Shown here: positions 8,168-17,479 of the stretch, in pieces | Position numbering within the stretch: the stretch's first letter is position 1 | Layout of the letters: each line of letters starts with the position of its first letter | Assembly (NCBI RefSeq): GCF_013113835.1 | Contig: NZ_VTYQ01000003.1 | Span: 744,001-808,000 of the forward strand | Direction of reading: 5' to 3' | DNA from: Vibrio sp. RE88 | GTDB lineage: Bacteria; Pseudomonadota; Gammaproteobacteria; Enterobacterales; Vibrionaceae | Length of the DNA: 64,000 nt | Made by a program: the position numbers and the translations under genes | The notes under the pieces: generated by a model | The model's input: the letters and a program-made list of their open reading frames with translations, nothing else | The model's database searches: none | Told to the model about the DNA's origin: nothing

Positions 8168-8451
8168 GCACAAAACCCTAGAGACGCGGCAATGTCCGCT
8201 TCTCTTTCCAATACCCACTGGCTGTCAAAAGGCCCCCAGTCAGACAACTGATAATACCCATCGTTGTGTCTGCGGCCATCCTGAATGAACATCAGTTCGA
8301 TGCCAATACCAGGCAGAGCTTTGATTACGTCTTGAATCGTCCGGCGTGGCCAGCCCGTTTTCTCAATCAGTTTTGGCACATTCGGCCTATCGAGATTCTG
8401 AACCAGTAATGCTAAATATAAGCGCCTTGCAAAAACAGGACTCAATTCCAT
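8164..8451 (-). CDS. Small winged helix-turn-helix protein
   Basis: A 95-residue protein. Residues 10-60 read like a winged helix (LIEKTGWPRRTIQDVIKAL as helix-turn-recognition helix), followed by a Trp/Tyr-rich wing region (YYQLSDWGPFDSQWVL). It is probably a DNA-binding regulator, target unknown. The upstream gap to the arsC-like gene holds two TGAGACAC-containing repeats that might be its operator. Confidence 0.6.
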   Translation of the reverse strand: MELSPVFARRLYLALLVQNLDRPNVPKLIEKTGWPRRTIQDVIKALPGIGIELMFIQDGRRHNDGYYQLSDWGPFDSQWVLEREADIAASLGFCA

Positions 8452-8664
8452 TGATACCTCCTATAAATTTCTAGAGTCATTATTTCTGTTTTGCTATGCG
8501 GTGTGTTGCGTTTGATCAATAACTCATCGATCCTCAACTTTTGAGACACATTTTTTTTGTCAGATGAAATATATCTGAGACACTTTTGTCTCTGATTACA
8601 GTTCCTGCTAGGATGCCAAAAAGCTTCTAATAACTTTATATAAGTCACTCTCAAAGGTTTAACT

Positions 8665-9012
8665 ATGACAATCACCATGTACGGAATTCCGAACTGCGAC
8701 ACCATCAAAAAAGCCAAAAAATGGTTGGAAGCAGAAGGCGTGGAGTTCCAATTCCATGACTACCGTAAACAGGGCGTTGATAAACAGATGGTTGAAACAT
8801 TTTGCCAGCAGCTAGGTTGGGAAAATGTGCTTAACAAACGCGGCACGACTTTTCGTCAACTGACTCAGGAACAGAAAGATAGCCTGAATGAAGCCAACGC
8901 CATCGAGCTACTGGTAGAGCAGCCAGCAATGATCAAACGCCCAATTTTAGTCTCTGGTGATGACTACCATCTTGGCTTTAAAGCCGATCAATATTCAGCC
9001 ATTTTCTCTTAA
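8665..9012 (+). CDS. ArsC-family (YffB-like) protein
   Basis: A 115-residue thioredoxin-fold protein starting [18 protein letters not shown], the pattern of the ArsC/Spx/YffB family with a single N-terminal Cys. Family members are glutaredoxin-dependent reductases or RNA-polymerase-binding Spx proteins. The YffB branch sits beside dapE in E. coli too, 17 bases upstream of dapE here, so the two are likely co-transcribed. True arsenate reductase activity is doubtful without an ars context. Confidence 0.85.
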   Translation: MTITMYGIPNCDTIKKAKKWLEAEGVEFQFHDYRKQGVDKQMVETFCQQLGWENVLNKRGTTFRQLTQEQKDSLNEANAIELLVEQPAMIKRPILVSGDDYHLGFKADQYSAIFS

Positions 9013-9029
9013 GCAAAAGGAATTCAAGG

Positions 9030-10163
9030 ATGACAGACAGCCCTACTTTGGCGCTTGCAAAAGACTTAATTAGCCGCCAATCGGTAACACCTGTGGATGC
9101 AGGTTGTCAGGATGTGATGATTGAACGCCTGAAAGCTTTAGGATTTGAAATTGAAGTGATGGTGTTTGAAGACACCACAAACTTCTGGGCACGCCGCGGC
9201 ACAGAAGCGCCGCTGTTTGCGTTTGCTGGCCACACTGATGTGGTACCAGCCGGTAATGTCGAGCTATGGGATACGCCTCCATTCGAACCAACAATGATTG
9301 ACGGCTACTTGCACGGCCGCGGAGCAGCCGATATGAAAGGCTCTCTAGCAAGTATGATTGTTGCTGTTGAGCAGTTCATTGCCGAACACCCTGATCATAA
9401 AGGGTCAATTGGCTTTCTGATTACTTCAGATGAAGAAGGCCCGTTTATCAATGGTACGGTTCGTGTTGTCGAAGCCCTAATGGCGCGAGGCGAAAACATC
9501 GACATGTGTATTGTTGGCGAGCCATCAAGTACTGAGCTCGTCGGCGATGTGGTAAAAAATGGTCGTCGAGGTTCTATCACTGGTGACTTAACCGTTAAAG
9601 GTATTCAAGGCCATGTCGCTTACCCGCATTTAGCCAAGAACCCCGTTCACCAATCACTGATGGCAATTCATGAATTGGCGTCAACCGAGTGGGATAAAGG
9701 CAACGACTACTTCCCGCCCACCAGCTTCCAGATCCCGAATGTGCATGCGGGCACTGGTGCATCTAACGTGATTCCGGGTGAGTTCAATGTTCAGTTTAAC
9801 CTGCGTTTCAGCACCGAGCTTAACAACGACATGATCGTACAACGTGTCACTGACACTCTCGATAAGCACGACTTAGACTACGAGCTAAAGTGGACTTTCA
9901 ATGGTGACCCGTTCCTGACCGATACTGGCGCACTTCTCGACGCTGTGGTTGACGCCGTTGATACCGTCAATCAAACCAAACCAGCTCTACTCACTACTGG
10001 AGGCACATCCGATGGTCGCTTCATTGCACGTATGGGTGGTCAGGTAGTGGAGTTAGGCCCAGTTAACGCGACCATCCACAAGGTGAACGAGTGCGTGAAA
10101 GTGGACGACCTTGAGAAGCTGACCAAGATGTATCAGAAAACTCTGGAGAATCTTCTGGCGTGA
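9030..10163 (+). CDS. dapE: Succinyl-diaminopimelate desuccinylase
   Basis: A 377-residue M20-family dinuclear zinc hydrolase converting N-succinyl-LL-diaminopimelate to LL-diaminopimelate and succinate in the lysine and peptidoglycan pathway. Visible motifs are [11 protein letters not shown] (metal-ligand His), GRGAADMKG (bridging Asp) and [12 protein letters not shown] (catalytic Glu plus ligand Glu). Length matches E. coli DapE (375). Its stop overlaps the GTG start of the next gene (GTGA). Confidence 0.96.
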   Translation: MTDSPTLALAKDLISRQSVTPVDAGCQDVMIERLKALGFEIEVMVFEDTTNFWARRGTEAPLFAFAGHTDVVPAGNVELWDTPPFEPTMIDGYLHGRGAADMKGSLASMIVAVEQFIAEHPDHKGSIGFLITSDEEGPFINGTVRVVEALMARGENIDMCIVGEPSSTELVGDVVKNGRRGSITGDLTVKGIQGHVAYPHLAKNPVHQSLMAIHELASTEWDKGNDYFPPTSFQIPNVHAGTGASNVIPGEFNVQFNLRFSTELNNDMIVQRVTDTLDKHDLDYELKWTFNGDPFLTDTGALLDAVVDAVDTVNQTKPALLTTGGTSDGRFIARMGGQVVELGPVNATIHKVNECVKVDDLEKLTKMYQKTLENLLA

Positions 10164-10849
10164 ACATGACCCCTGAGCAGCTGACTGGCAAAGTTTCGAC
10201 TCACCTGACTGACACAATGTTTGGTCAGAAGGTTTTCGCCGTTCACCCTAATGTCGAAAACGATTTACAGGCTTTGCGACAGGCAGCGGTTCAGGCAGGC
10301 TTCGACCTCAATATTGCCAGCGGTTTCCGCGATTTTGAGCGCCAAAAAGCCATCTGGAACAGAAAGATGGCTGGCCAAACAGCCATTCTTGATCAAAACA
10401 GCCAACCTCTAGATAACCATAATCTTTCTGACTCAGAAAAGGTTATGGCTATCTTACGTTGGTCTGCACTGCCGGGCGCCAGCCGACATCATTGGGGATG
10501 TGACTTCGATGTATTTGATCGTAGCAGTCTACCTCAAGATACTCAGTTGCAGCTTGAGCCTTGGGAATACCTAACAGGTCATCAGGCAGAATTTTACCGT
10601 TGGCTCAAAGAGTCTCTGACTGAATTTGGTTTCTTCTTTCCATATGCAAAAGATCAAGGCGGTGTCGCAGCAGAGCCATGGCACATTAGTCATGGCGTAA
10701 CAGCATCGTCTTGTTTATCCCAGCTTAGTCTGGAGACACTTCAAAAAGAGCTGATAAACAGTGGAATACTGGGTGAGGAAGTGGTGTTGTCGAATCTCGA
10801 AACGATCTACAATCAATTTATCACCAATATCTCCAGTGAGGTGGATTAA
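10160..10849 (+). CDS. M15-family D-alanyl-D-alanine carboxypeptidase-like peptidase
   Basis: A 229-residue VanY/DacB-like zinc peptidase. [11 protein letters not shown] gives the HxxxxxxD zinc ligands and EPWHISHG the ExWH catalytic base plus third ligand. I see no signal peptide, so it would act in the cytoplasm or use an unrecognised export route. It begins at a GTG overlapping the dapE stop and its own stop overlaps the ATG of the next small gene, forming a tight dapE-vanY-DUF2897 unit. Substrate inferred only. Confidence 0.82.
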   Translation: MNMTPEQLTGKVSTHLTDTMFGQKVFAVHPNVENDLQALRQAAVQAGFDLNIASGFRDFERQKAIWNRKMAGQTAILDQNSQPLDNHNLSDSEKVMAILRWSALPGASRHHWGCDFDVFDRSSLPQDTQLQLEPWEYLTGHQAEFYRWLKESLTEFGFFFPYAKDQGGVAAEPWHISHGVTASSCLSQLSLETLQKELINSGILGEEVVLSNLETIYNQFITNISSEVD

Positions 10850-11022
10850 TGGAATTACTCACCAACCCTTGGGTGATCATCTTTATCGTCTTGAGTGTCA
10901 TCATAGGTAATATTGCCGCATTGAAGTACACAGCCAAAATGAAGTTTGGACAAACGGACAAAAAAGATCGCTCGCAGGACGAAGAGTCCACTGAGCAGAA
11001 GGAAAAAAAAGACCCGCAATAA
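10849..11022 (+). CDS. Small membrane protein, DUF2897-like
   Basis: A 57-residue protein starting [20 protein letters not shown], with one N-terminal transmembrane helix and a charged Lys/Glu/Asp-rich cytoplasmic tail ending KKDPQ. Its ATG overlaps the preceding TAA (TAATG), a classic coupled start, and its stop lies inside the terminator hairpin. It resembles the short DUF2897 proteins; function unknown. Confidence 0.75.
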   Translation: MELLTNPWVIIFIVLSVIIGNIAALKYTAKMKFGQTDKKDRSQDEESTEQKEKKDPQ

Positions 11023-11039
11023 TACGGGTCTATTTTATT
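11011..11039 (+). terminator. Terminator of the dapE operon
   Basis: GACCCG, an 8-base loop, CGGGTC then TATTTTATTT. The stem contains the end of the small membrane protein gene. Confidence 0.75.
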
Positions 11040-11048
11040 TAAGATGTG

Positions 11049-11825
11049 CTATTTGATGTGATCCCAAGAAATATTGGAGACAATTCGGCATTCATCGCAC
11101 TTAAAGTGGAAAATGTCATGCAGTGGTTGATCCAATAACCACTCCCCGCCGCACTTAGGGCATTTACGCTGTTTTTCATCTGCCAGACTTTTGCCGCCAA
11201 CTCGGTACTGATAGTAATAGGTCGGAATTTCTGTCACATATTCGATCCGACCACGTAAATCCCAGCCACGCTTGAAAAGGACACTGTCGGCATCGCAAAT
11301 TTCATGCAGTGCCGCATGCTCTGCCCGGCAAGCACCAGCCATCTGAATTTCATCGCATGCCTGCCACTCAGTCTGCCATTTGATGACCGCTTTATGGTCG
11401 CCATTGAGTGTCGGGCCATTACGATAAAGAGGGATTGGCAACAAGCTTTCACCACTGCGCAAAGGCGAACAAGTATGCACATATGTGGTGTAGAGCACCT
11501 GCCACTCAGGTGTGGTTTCTTCAGCAGCTTGCTCTGAATTCAAATCTCGCCCAAGCAAACGAGCCTTAGGTGCCAATAAGCACGCTTCTGCCAAGCGTTC
11601 GATGCAGACGTTAACAAAATCCGAATGGTGTTTAGGGTGTAAGCTTTCCTGTTCAGGGCACACTACCCGAACAAAAAATTCCCCCTCCCCCATCACGATA
11701 GGGAACTCACGCCCAAGTACCTGACCGTTGTAACGCAATGCATCCATCAGGCCGTTAATCGCTTTATCGACGGCAGAAATGGTGGTGTTATCAAAACACT
11801 CAAACTGTAATTCAACAACGTACAT
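11049..11825 (-). CDS. Zn-ribbon-containing protein (DUF2310)
   Basis: A 258-residue protein recognised as the DUF2310 family. A long N-terminal region (1-205) is followed by a C-terminal zinc ribbon with CPKCGGEW and CDEC knuckles (about residues 219-247). The family is annotated as possibly nucleic-acid binding; no activity is established. The gene starts 2 bases after the syd stop, so the two form an operon. Confidence 0.8.
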   Translation of the reverse strand: MYVVELQFECFDNTTISAVDKAINGLMDALRYNGQVLGREFPIVMGEGEFFVRVVCPEQESLHPKHHSDFVNVCIERLAEACLLAPKARLLGRDLNSEQAAEETTPEWQVLYTTYVHTCSPLRSGESLLPIPLYRNGPTLNGDHKAVIKWQTEWQACDEIQMAGACRAEHAALHEICDADSVLFKRGWDLRGRIEYVTEIPTYYYQYRVGGKSLADEKQRKCPKCGGEWLLDQPLHDIFHFKCDECRIVSNISWDHIK

Positions 11826-11827
11826 GG

Positions 11828-12373
11828 TTATACCGCAGGCTCTAGGTTAGCCAAAAACTCCGCTACATTCTCAGCGAGAACATCACGCTTATCGGTACCC
11901 AAACGCTCGAGAATAACGTTGCCTGTCAGATTACAAATGGAAATCACGTCCAATTCCGCATCAGTTGCTGCGATGAAAACCGTTGGCTTCAGTTTCAGAC
12001 GACGCTGAGTGACAAGGTGGCCAAGAATGTTTTCCTGCAAACGAACAAAATCTTCATCACTCCATACCTGAAGTAGCGTCAGCTCATTCCCGTTCCAAGT
12101 CGCCTCCATATCCGCACTGTACTGCGAACCGTAGAAGGTTTTAATGTCTTGATGGAGTGTCAGTTCGATACCGTTTTCAACATTAGTGAAATCCGCTGGA
12201 TGCTCACGCTCATCTGCCTGCCATTCAACATAGTCAGCCTGCTTTGCTTCAACGCAAGGTGACACGAGATCCACCAGCTCTTCGCTTCTTGGCAAATGTC
12301 CATGGGTGTCAAGACAGCTCTGACGGTACTTTTCACTGAACGAGCGCAGCGCTTGCAAGGCAGTTTCAGCCAT
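11828..12373 (-). CDS. syd: SecY-interacting protein Syd
   Basis: A 181-residue protein very similar to E. coli Syd (181 residues): [41 protein letters not shown] and [11 protein letters not shown] are recognisable blocks. Syd is an acidic cytoplasmic protein that binds SecY and monitors translocon assembly. I chose ATG at 12373 ([12 protein letters not shown]) rather than an ORF extension of 22 residues, because the family begins there. It is divergent from queF, as in E. coli. Confidence 0.93.
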   Translation of the reverse strand: MAETALQALRSFSEKYRQSCLDTHGHLPRSEELVDLVSPCVEAKQADYVEWQADEREHPADFTNVENGIELTLHQDIKTFYGSQYSADMEATWNGNELTLLQVWSDEDFVRLQENILGHLVTQRRLKLKPTVFIAATDAELDVISICNLTGNVILERLGTDKRDVLAENVAEFLANLEPAV

Positions 12374-12462
12374 TAGATTCTCCAATTGAGTCTTCGAATG
12401 TTCGCTTTTAACGACAGGATTGCGTAAAATTCTCGCCATTCTAATCCAAATCTATGCAAAGT

Positions 12463-13308
12463 ATGAGCAAATATTCTGACGCAAAGGAACTGGCGGGATT
12501 AACGCTCGGTCAAAACACCGAATACGCCAACCAATACGACGCTTCTTTACTTCAACCTGTGCCACGCAGCTTAAACCGCGATGACCTGAATCTGGGTGAT
12601 GAATTGCCATTTCAGGGCTGTGATATCTGGACTCTGTACGAGCTGTCTTGGTTGAACGAGAAAGGCCTGCCACAGGTAGCCATTGGCGACGTTTCCATTC
12701 CTGCGACCAGTGCTAACCTGATTGAATCCAAGTCCTTTAAGTTGTATCTCAACAGCTTTAACCAAACCCGCTTTAGCTCATGGGATCAGGTTGAACAAAC
12801 ATTAGCGAAGGATCTCTCCCACTGTGCAGGTGAAGAGGTGTCAGTCACCATTCGTTCTGTCGTCGACTATACCGACAGTGTGATCGTAACAATGGACGGT
12901 GACTGCATTGATAATCAGGATATTGAGATTGAGAGCTACGAGTTTGATACCAGCTTGCTAGAAGGTGCGGCTGAACAAGAGTACGTCTCGGAAAGTCTGC
13001 ATAGCCATCTTCTCAAATCCAACTGTCTAATCACTAACCAGCCAGATTGGGGCAGTGTCGAGATTCAGTATCAGGGTCAAAAAATCAATCGTGAAGCTCT
13101 GTTACGCTACCTAGTGTCATTCCGTGAACACAATGAGTTCCATGAGCAGTGCGTTGAACGTATTTTCACTGACATTATGAAATACTGTCAGCCAGAAAAG
13201 CTAACCGTGTACGCTCGATACACGCGCCGCGGTGGTCTGGATATCAACCCTTACCGTTCAACCGAGCAGGCTCAGCCTACTCATAACCAACGTATGGCAC
13301 GTCAATAA
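12463..13308 (+). CDS. queF: NADPH-dependent 7-cyano-7-deazaguanine reductase
   Basis: A 281-residue enzyme reducing preQ0 to preQ1 in queuosine biosynthesis. The catalytic Cys188 and Asp195 lie in [13 protein letters not shown], and the NADPH-binding [16 protein letters not shown] block is intact, as in the long YqcD/QueF-II type. ATG at 12463 (MSKYSD) aligns with the family start; an in-frame ATG at 12454 would add three residues. No preQ1 riboswitch is recognisable in the 89-base gap to syd. Confidence 0.95.
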   Translation: MSKYSDAKELAGLTLGQNTEYANQYDASLLQPVPRSLNRDDLNLGDELPFQGCDIWTLYELSWLNEKGLPQVAIGDVSIPATSANLIESKSFKLYLNSFNQTRFSSWDQVEQTLAKDLSHCAGEEVSVTIRSVVDYTDSVIVTMDGDCIDNQDIEIESYEFDTSLLEGAAEQEYVSESLHSHLLKSNCLITNQPDWGSVEIQYQGQKINREALLRYLVSFREHNEFHEQCVERIFTDIMKYCQPEKLTVYARYTRRGGLDINPYRSTEQAQPTHNQRMARQ

Positions 13309-13323
13309 GGATTGGACTACAGA

Positions 13324-15594
13324 ATGCAGATTTTGCGCTGGGAACGTTTGTTTGGACTATTGGTTTTGTTGCTGTCATCTCAGGTGATGGCGTCCACCGT
13401 GTATTCATCGGCCATGCTCAATGAAGCCAGTACTTTGGTGGATATTGTACCAAAACAGTCCAAACAGCTTGCGACCAGTTATCTCGCTCAGCGCAAACTG
13501 ACCGACCAAACCGAAAAAAGCCCGTCGGCGATTTCCCGTGATGACTCCGATAGCCGAGTGCGAACGCCCGGCGGTACTATCGACGCACTGAAAATTCTCG
13601 CCCGTGCTGAATTCAACTTAGGTAATCCCGACGCAGCGCTGAAATATCTGCATGAAGCCAAAACGCTGACAACCACTTATCGCCTCCCTTACTTGCGCCT
13701 TGATTTACGGTTACTCGAAATTCGCTTACGCTGGAAAATCGATGGTGATGCCGAAACCGCGAGAAAGGATATTGCGGAAGTTGAACAGGCGTTTAATGCC
13801 ATCCAGAACCCAGAACAACTGGCTAAGGGGCTCAATTATCAGCTGACAATGCTCAAAGCAGATATCGCATCTGCTGAAGGCCAGATCGAGCTCGCCAATC
13901 AGTTATACGAAGACGTGATCCCTTATATCGAGCAATCGAATAATAAGCATACTGTCATTGCCTACCATATCGCCTTGGGTAAACACTTTCTTGCTCATAA
14001 GATCTACAACAAAGCCCTATCAGAGTTGCTGACCAGCTACTGGAGTGCGATAGAAGATACCTCAGGGCTGCAACTGGCTGAAGTGAACCGCCTGTTGGGG
14101 CAGCTTTTCTACGAACGACGCGTGCTCGACAAAGCAACGGATCACTTTTCGCAGGCTGCCGATTTTTACGACAACTATGAAAATTCGCCGATTCTGCCAC
14201 CAATCCTCAAACGCATGGGCGATATTTATTATCATCAGGGCAGATACAATCTGGCTTTAGTGCACTACTTCAATGCCATCGATCACGAGCGTATCCAGAA
14301 TAATATTGAAAACGTCATCGCTATTCGTCTCGCACTGGCTGCCACCTACTTGCAACTGGTCAACTTCCCTCTTGCCGAGCAATACCTGGAACGTGCCGAA
14401 GAGCTTCTGAGCTATGTTGATATTCCCAAACTCAAAGCGCAGGCGCTGCTGTTGGAGGCAGGTTTAGCCTCACATCAGAGACATCCCCAAGAGGTCGTTG
14501 CCAAAGCCACCAAAGCATTAGACATCGCAGTCGAACTCGAAGATCTGTCGATACAGAAAAATGCCTATCAGATGCTTAACGTAGGTAACGAGCTACTGGG
14601 CAACTACAAAGCTGCATTGCAATATCTCCAGCAATACAACGCGCTGGCGAATATTGAACAGCAAGAGTTGGATCTGATCAACGAAGATGACTTCCGACAA
14701 CAGAAAGATGTCGTGGAGCAAACACTGCACCTTGTAGGGCAAAAACAGCAACTGGAGCAAACTGAAAACGAGTATCGCAAATTCCAGAAGATCTCGTTTA
14801 CATTGTTTGTCACCTGCGCACTGCTGTTTATTTTCTTACTCCGCCGTGGCCATATCATGAGTGTGCAAAAAGATGAAATCGATGAACTGAATGATGATCT
14901 CTATACTCACTCCCGTTCTGGCCTGAAAAACCTGCGTATGCTCAATGCCAAGCTGCCTGCCTCATTGGAAGCGAGCAGTCACAAATTTGAAAAGTGGCAT
15001 GTGGGTGAGCTTATCCATGAGCCTCTCAATGATCGACTGCGCTTTGTGATGATCGATGTGCCCTTCCTACGCAACATGTACTTGCAACATGGCTACTCAG
15101 ATGGGCTCAAGATTGAGAAAGCCTTCGGTCAGTACCTCAGAGAGAAGGTACAACGCCCAGCAAGGGTGTATCATTTCTCCGATGCGAATCTACTCTACAT
15201 CGAACCGAACAGTGATAGCATGGCCGACCCAGAGCAAGTGTTTGAAAAAATACAGAGCTGGGTGGATGAATTTGCTCAGAGGTACACGCTGAATAACATC
15301 ATTCGTATGGGCATGGCTGATTACCCGTTTTTACCTCGTGCCTATACTGCGATCAATGATAAAGAGCTGCTGGATATTTTGCTCATGTCGACCAGCGCTG
15401 CTCGTACTTTGAGTATGAAAGAACATTCAAGTCAGTGGGTGTATCTGAAAGCGATCGAGAATGCTCCTGCGGCCAGTCTGGCAACCGGTAATATTCGCAA
15501 AGCGTGCAAACATTCCATCAGTCAGGGGCTGATAAAAGTTCACTCTTCTTACAAGAATGAGGAGAGCATCAAAAAATTATTAAAAGATGAGTAA
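13324..15594 (+). CDS. TPR protein with a degenerate GGDEF domain
   Basis: A 756-residue envelope protein. A signal peptide (1-23, ending VMA) precedes multiple TPR-like helical repeats (about 80-450), a coiled coil (about 450-490), a transmembrane helix (about 492-512) and a C-terminal domain. That domain follows the GGDEF fold: residues 530-538 read SRSGLKNLR where DxLTGLxNR is expected, but HFSDANLLYI (617-626) stands where RxGGDEFxxL should be. Metal and GTP ligands are therefore missing, so it probably senses or scaffolds rather than makes c-di-GMP. ATG at 13324 was chosen over TTG 13312. The next gene encodes a GGDEF protein. Confidence 0.72.
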   Translation: MQILRWERLFGLLVLLLSSQVMASTVYSSAMLNEASTLVDIVPKQSKQLATSYLAQRKLTDQTEKSPSAISRDDSDSRVRTPGGTIDALKILARAEFNLGNPDAALKYLHEAKTLTTTYRLPYLRLDLRLLEIRLRWKIDGDAETARKDIAEVEQAFNAIQNPEQLAKGLNYQLTMLKADIASAEGQIELANQLYEDVIPYIEQSNNKHTVIAYHIALGKHFLAHKIYNKALSELLTSYWSAIEDTSGLQLAEVNRLLGQLFYERRVLDKATDHFSQAADFYDNYENSPILPPILKRMGDIYYHQGRYNLALVHYFNAIDHERIQNNIENVIAIRLALAATYLQLVNFPLAEQYLERAEELLSYVDIPKLKAQALLLEAGLASHQRHPQEVVAKATKALDIAVELEDLSIQKNAYQMLNVGNELLGNYKAALQYLQQYNALANIEQQELDLINEDDFRQQKDVVEQTLHLVGQKQQLEQTENEYRKFQKISFTLFVTCALLFIFLLRRGHIMSVQKDEIDELNDDLYTHSRSGLKNLRMLNAKLPASLEASSHKFEKWHVGELIHEPLNDRLRFVMIDVPFLRNMYLQHGYSDGLKIEKAFGQYLREKVQRPARVYHFSDANLLYIEPNSDSMADPEQVFEKIQSWVDEFAQRYTLNNIIRMGMADYPFLPRAYTAINDKELLDILLMSTSAARTLSMKEHSSQWVYLKAIENAPAASLATGNIRKACKHSISQGLIKVHSSYKNEESIKKLLKDE

Positions 15595-15705
15595 AAGCTG
15601 CTCAAACAGACCGTGTTGAACGTGACGCGGTAATTTTATTTGTTATTATCGTTTGATTAATTAATAAGATCGTCTTCGATCTTATCTTCATAAGCATAGA
15701 TTTTC

Positions 15706-17271
15706 ATGGGCGTCCTCGAGCAAGATATTCAGTCACAGCTGCACAATCTGAAATCTCAATTAGAGCAAGTTCGATTGACACAAAGAGATACCTCGTTCAA
15801 ATTTAAAAGAGAACAAAAGGTATTGAAGCGCATCATTGCATCACTGAGTGGTGCATGCGGCGGTGAAGATCCAAGACTTAAGTCAGGGCTAACCGAACTT
15901 AGACAAGCCATAGAGCAACAAAAAGATGTCAGTTCTCTTATCCCGAAGTTGGCAGTACTTGAGCGCTTGCTTAAGCAACAGAGTGTGGCTATGGAAAAAC
16001 AGACGGAGCATCTGGACTCCCAGATAAAACACAGCGGTGAAACCCTGTTACGTGTGACGGGTCTGCCTGCAAAAGTAAAGCGCGACCTGCGTGATCTGCT
16101 CAGCTATTCCAACGGCGTCGAACGCCCGAAAGCCGACTCGGCAATGAAGCTGCTTGCCATTTACGAACGCTCCCTAAAAATCATCACCTCCAACCCTGAT
16201 ACTGCCATCAATCAAATTACCAATAGCGCTGATAAAGAGCTGCTATTGCGACTTTCTGATGAACTTCAACATGTCATCACTGAGCTGGACTTTGAAGGCG
16301 AATCCGGTGACTTATTGACAGATATCCGCGCTAAGTTGCTCCTCGGTGTCAATACGCACGTGTTGATTGAACTGACGCTGCAAGTACTTAAGCTGGTTAT
16401 CGAAGGTACAAAATACGAGCGCAAAACCTCAGAGCAATTTCTTGAGCAAGTCAATGCATCCCTCTCTTCAACACTGAAAAGCTCTTCTCAGAATGTCGAC
16501 CAGAGTCAAACCTACTTTGAGCATCGTCAGGAAATGAACGGTGAACTGGATGAGCTGGTTGCAGAAACCAAAGCCAAGGTCGATGGAGCAAGCTCTCTCG
16601 ACTCGCTGCAAACTCAACTCAACCCGCTATTGGCGAAGTTGAGTTCTCTTTCTGAGCGCCTTCACCATGCAGAGCAACGTGAACAAGCTCTGATCGAACG
16701 CATGGGTTATGGCAAGAGCCAGTTAGAAGCTTTATTCGAGGTGACACAAGATTACCGCCGACGTCTGGAAGATCAGGCTCAACGCGTCCTCTTGGATCCA
16801 TTAACCAAGGTTTACAACCGCACGGCGTTTAATGACCGTTTGGAGCTGGAATACCGACGCTGGATACGTTCACAGAACAACTTGCGAATCATTTTGCTCG
16901 ATATTGATGGCTTTAAAGCAATTAACGACAGCTTCGGCTATACCGCTGGGGATAAGGCGTTAAAAATCATCGCACGCACCATCAAGAAAGAACTGTCTGA
17001 CACCGATACTGTCGCCCGTTTTTCAGGTGAAGAGTTTATTGTTCTGATGCCAGATAGCTCAGACAGTGACTGCTTTAATACGATCCAGAGTATTCAGAGT
17101 AAAGTAGCCAAACTGCCGTTCAAATTCCGCGAACAAAATCTGGTCATCACCATGTCAGCGTCGAGCACAGGTTTTAAAGAATCCGATACACCAGAAGAAG
17201 TACTGGAGCGTTTAAATCGCGTTCTCAACGAAGCCAAAACCATTGGCCCTAACCAGCTTGTCTGGAAATAA
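15706..17271 (+). CDS. GGDEF diguanylate-cyclase-like protein with SGEEF motif
   Basis: A 521-residue soluble protein. Residues 1-350 are largely helical and coiled-coil, with no transmembrane segment. Residues 362-520 form a GGDEF domain: DPLTKVYNRTAF (364-375), metal ligands in LDIDGFK (398-404), NDSFGYTAGD (407-416) and the A-site SGEEF (440-444) in place of GG(D/E)EF. The inhibitory I-site RxxD is absent (SDTD at 431-434). SG(D/E)EF variants can be active in some cyclases, so activity is uncertain. It follows the decayed-GGDEF TPR gene by 111 bases. Confidence 0.85.
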   Translation: MGVLEQDIQSQLHNLKSQLEQVRLTQRDTSFKFKREQKVLKRIIASLSGACGGEDPRLKSGLTELRQAIEQQKDVSSLIPKLAVLERLLKQQSVAMEKQTEHLDSQIKHSGETLLRVTGLPAKVKRDLRDLLSYSNGVERPKADSAMKLLAIYERSLKIITSNPDTAINQITNSADKELLLRLSDELQHVITELDFEGESGDLLTDIRAKLLLGVNTHVLIELTLQVLKLVIEGTKYERKTSEQFLEQVNASLSSTLKSSSQNVDQSQTYFEHRQEMNGELDELVAETKAKVDGASSLDSLQTQLNPLLAKLSSLSERLHHAEQREQALIERMGYGKSQLEALFEVTQDYRRRLEDQAQRVLLDPLTKVYNRTAFNDRLELEYRRWIRSQNNLRIILLDIDGFKAINDSFGYTAGDKALKIIARTIKKELSDTDTVARFSGEEFIVLMPDSSDSDCFNTIQSIQSKVAKLPFKFREQNLVITMSASSTGFKESDTPEEVLERLNRVLNEAKTIGPNQLVWK

Positions 17272-17479
17272 GCCTCAATCCTCCCCCTTCAAAAAGCCAT
17301 TCATGCCGTGATTGATGTAGATATATCAATCAGTTAGCCTTTTATATCCGTCAAAGCGTGCTAAGCTTGATAGTACCTCTCGCGATTCCATCGCTTGATT
17401 AGCAGCCATTATCGCGCTGAGGCACAACAACAATAAGAAGGGTTTTGTAGAGAAGTTTTCTCTCATCAAGGAGGTCACT

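Noticed and set aside
8442..8717. A 91-codon minus-strand frame
   Set aside because: It is antisense to the start of the arsC-like gene and runs through the intergenic repeats; no family resemblance.
12374..12439. A 22-residue N-terminal extension of Syd
   Set aside because: The family begins at the internal Met (12373) and the extension would reach into the queF promoter.
12374..12462. preQ1 riboswitch before queF
   Set aside because: The 89-base gap shows no preQ1 pseudoknot pattern and is mostly syd promoter.
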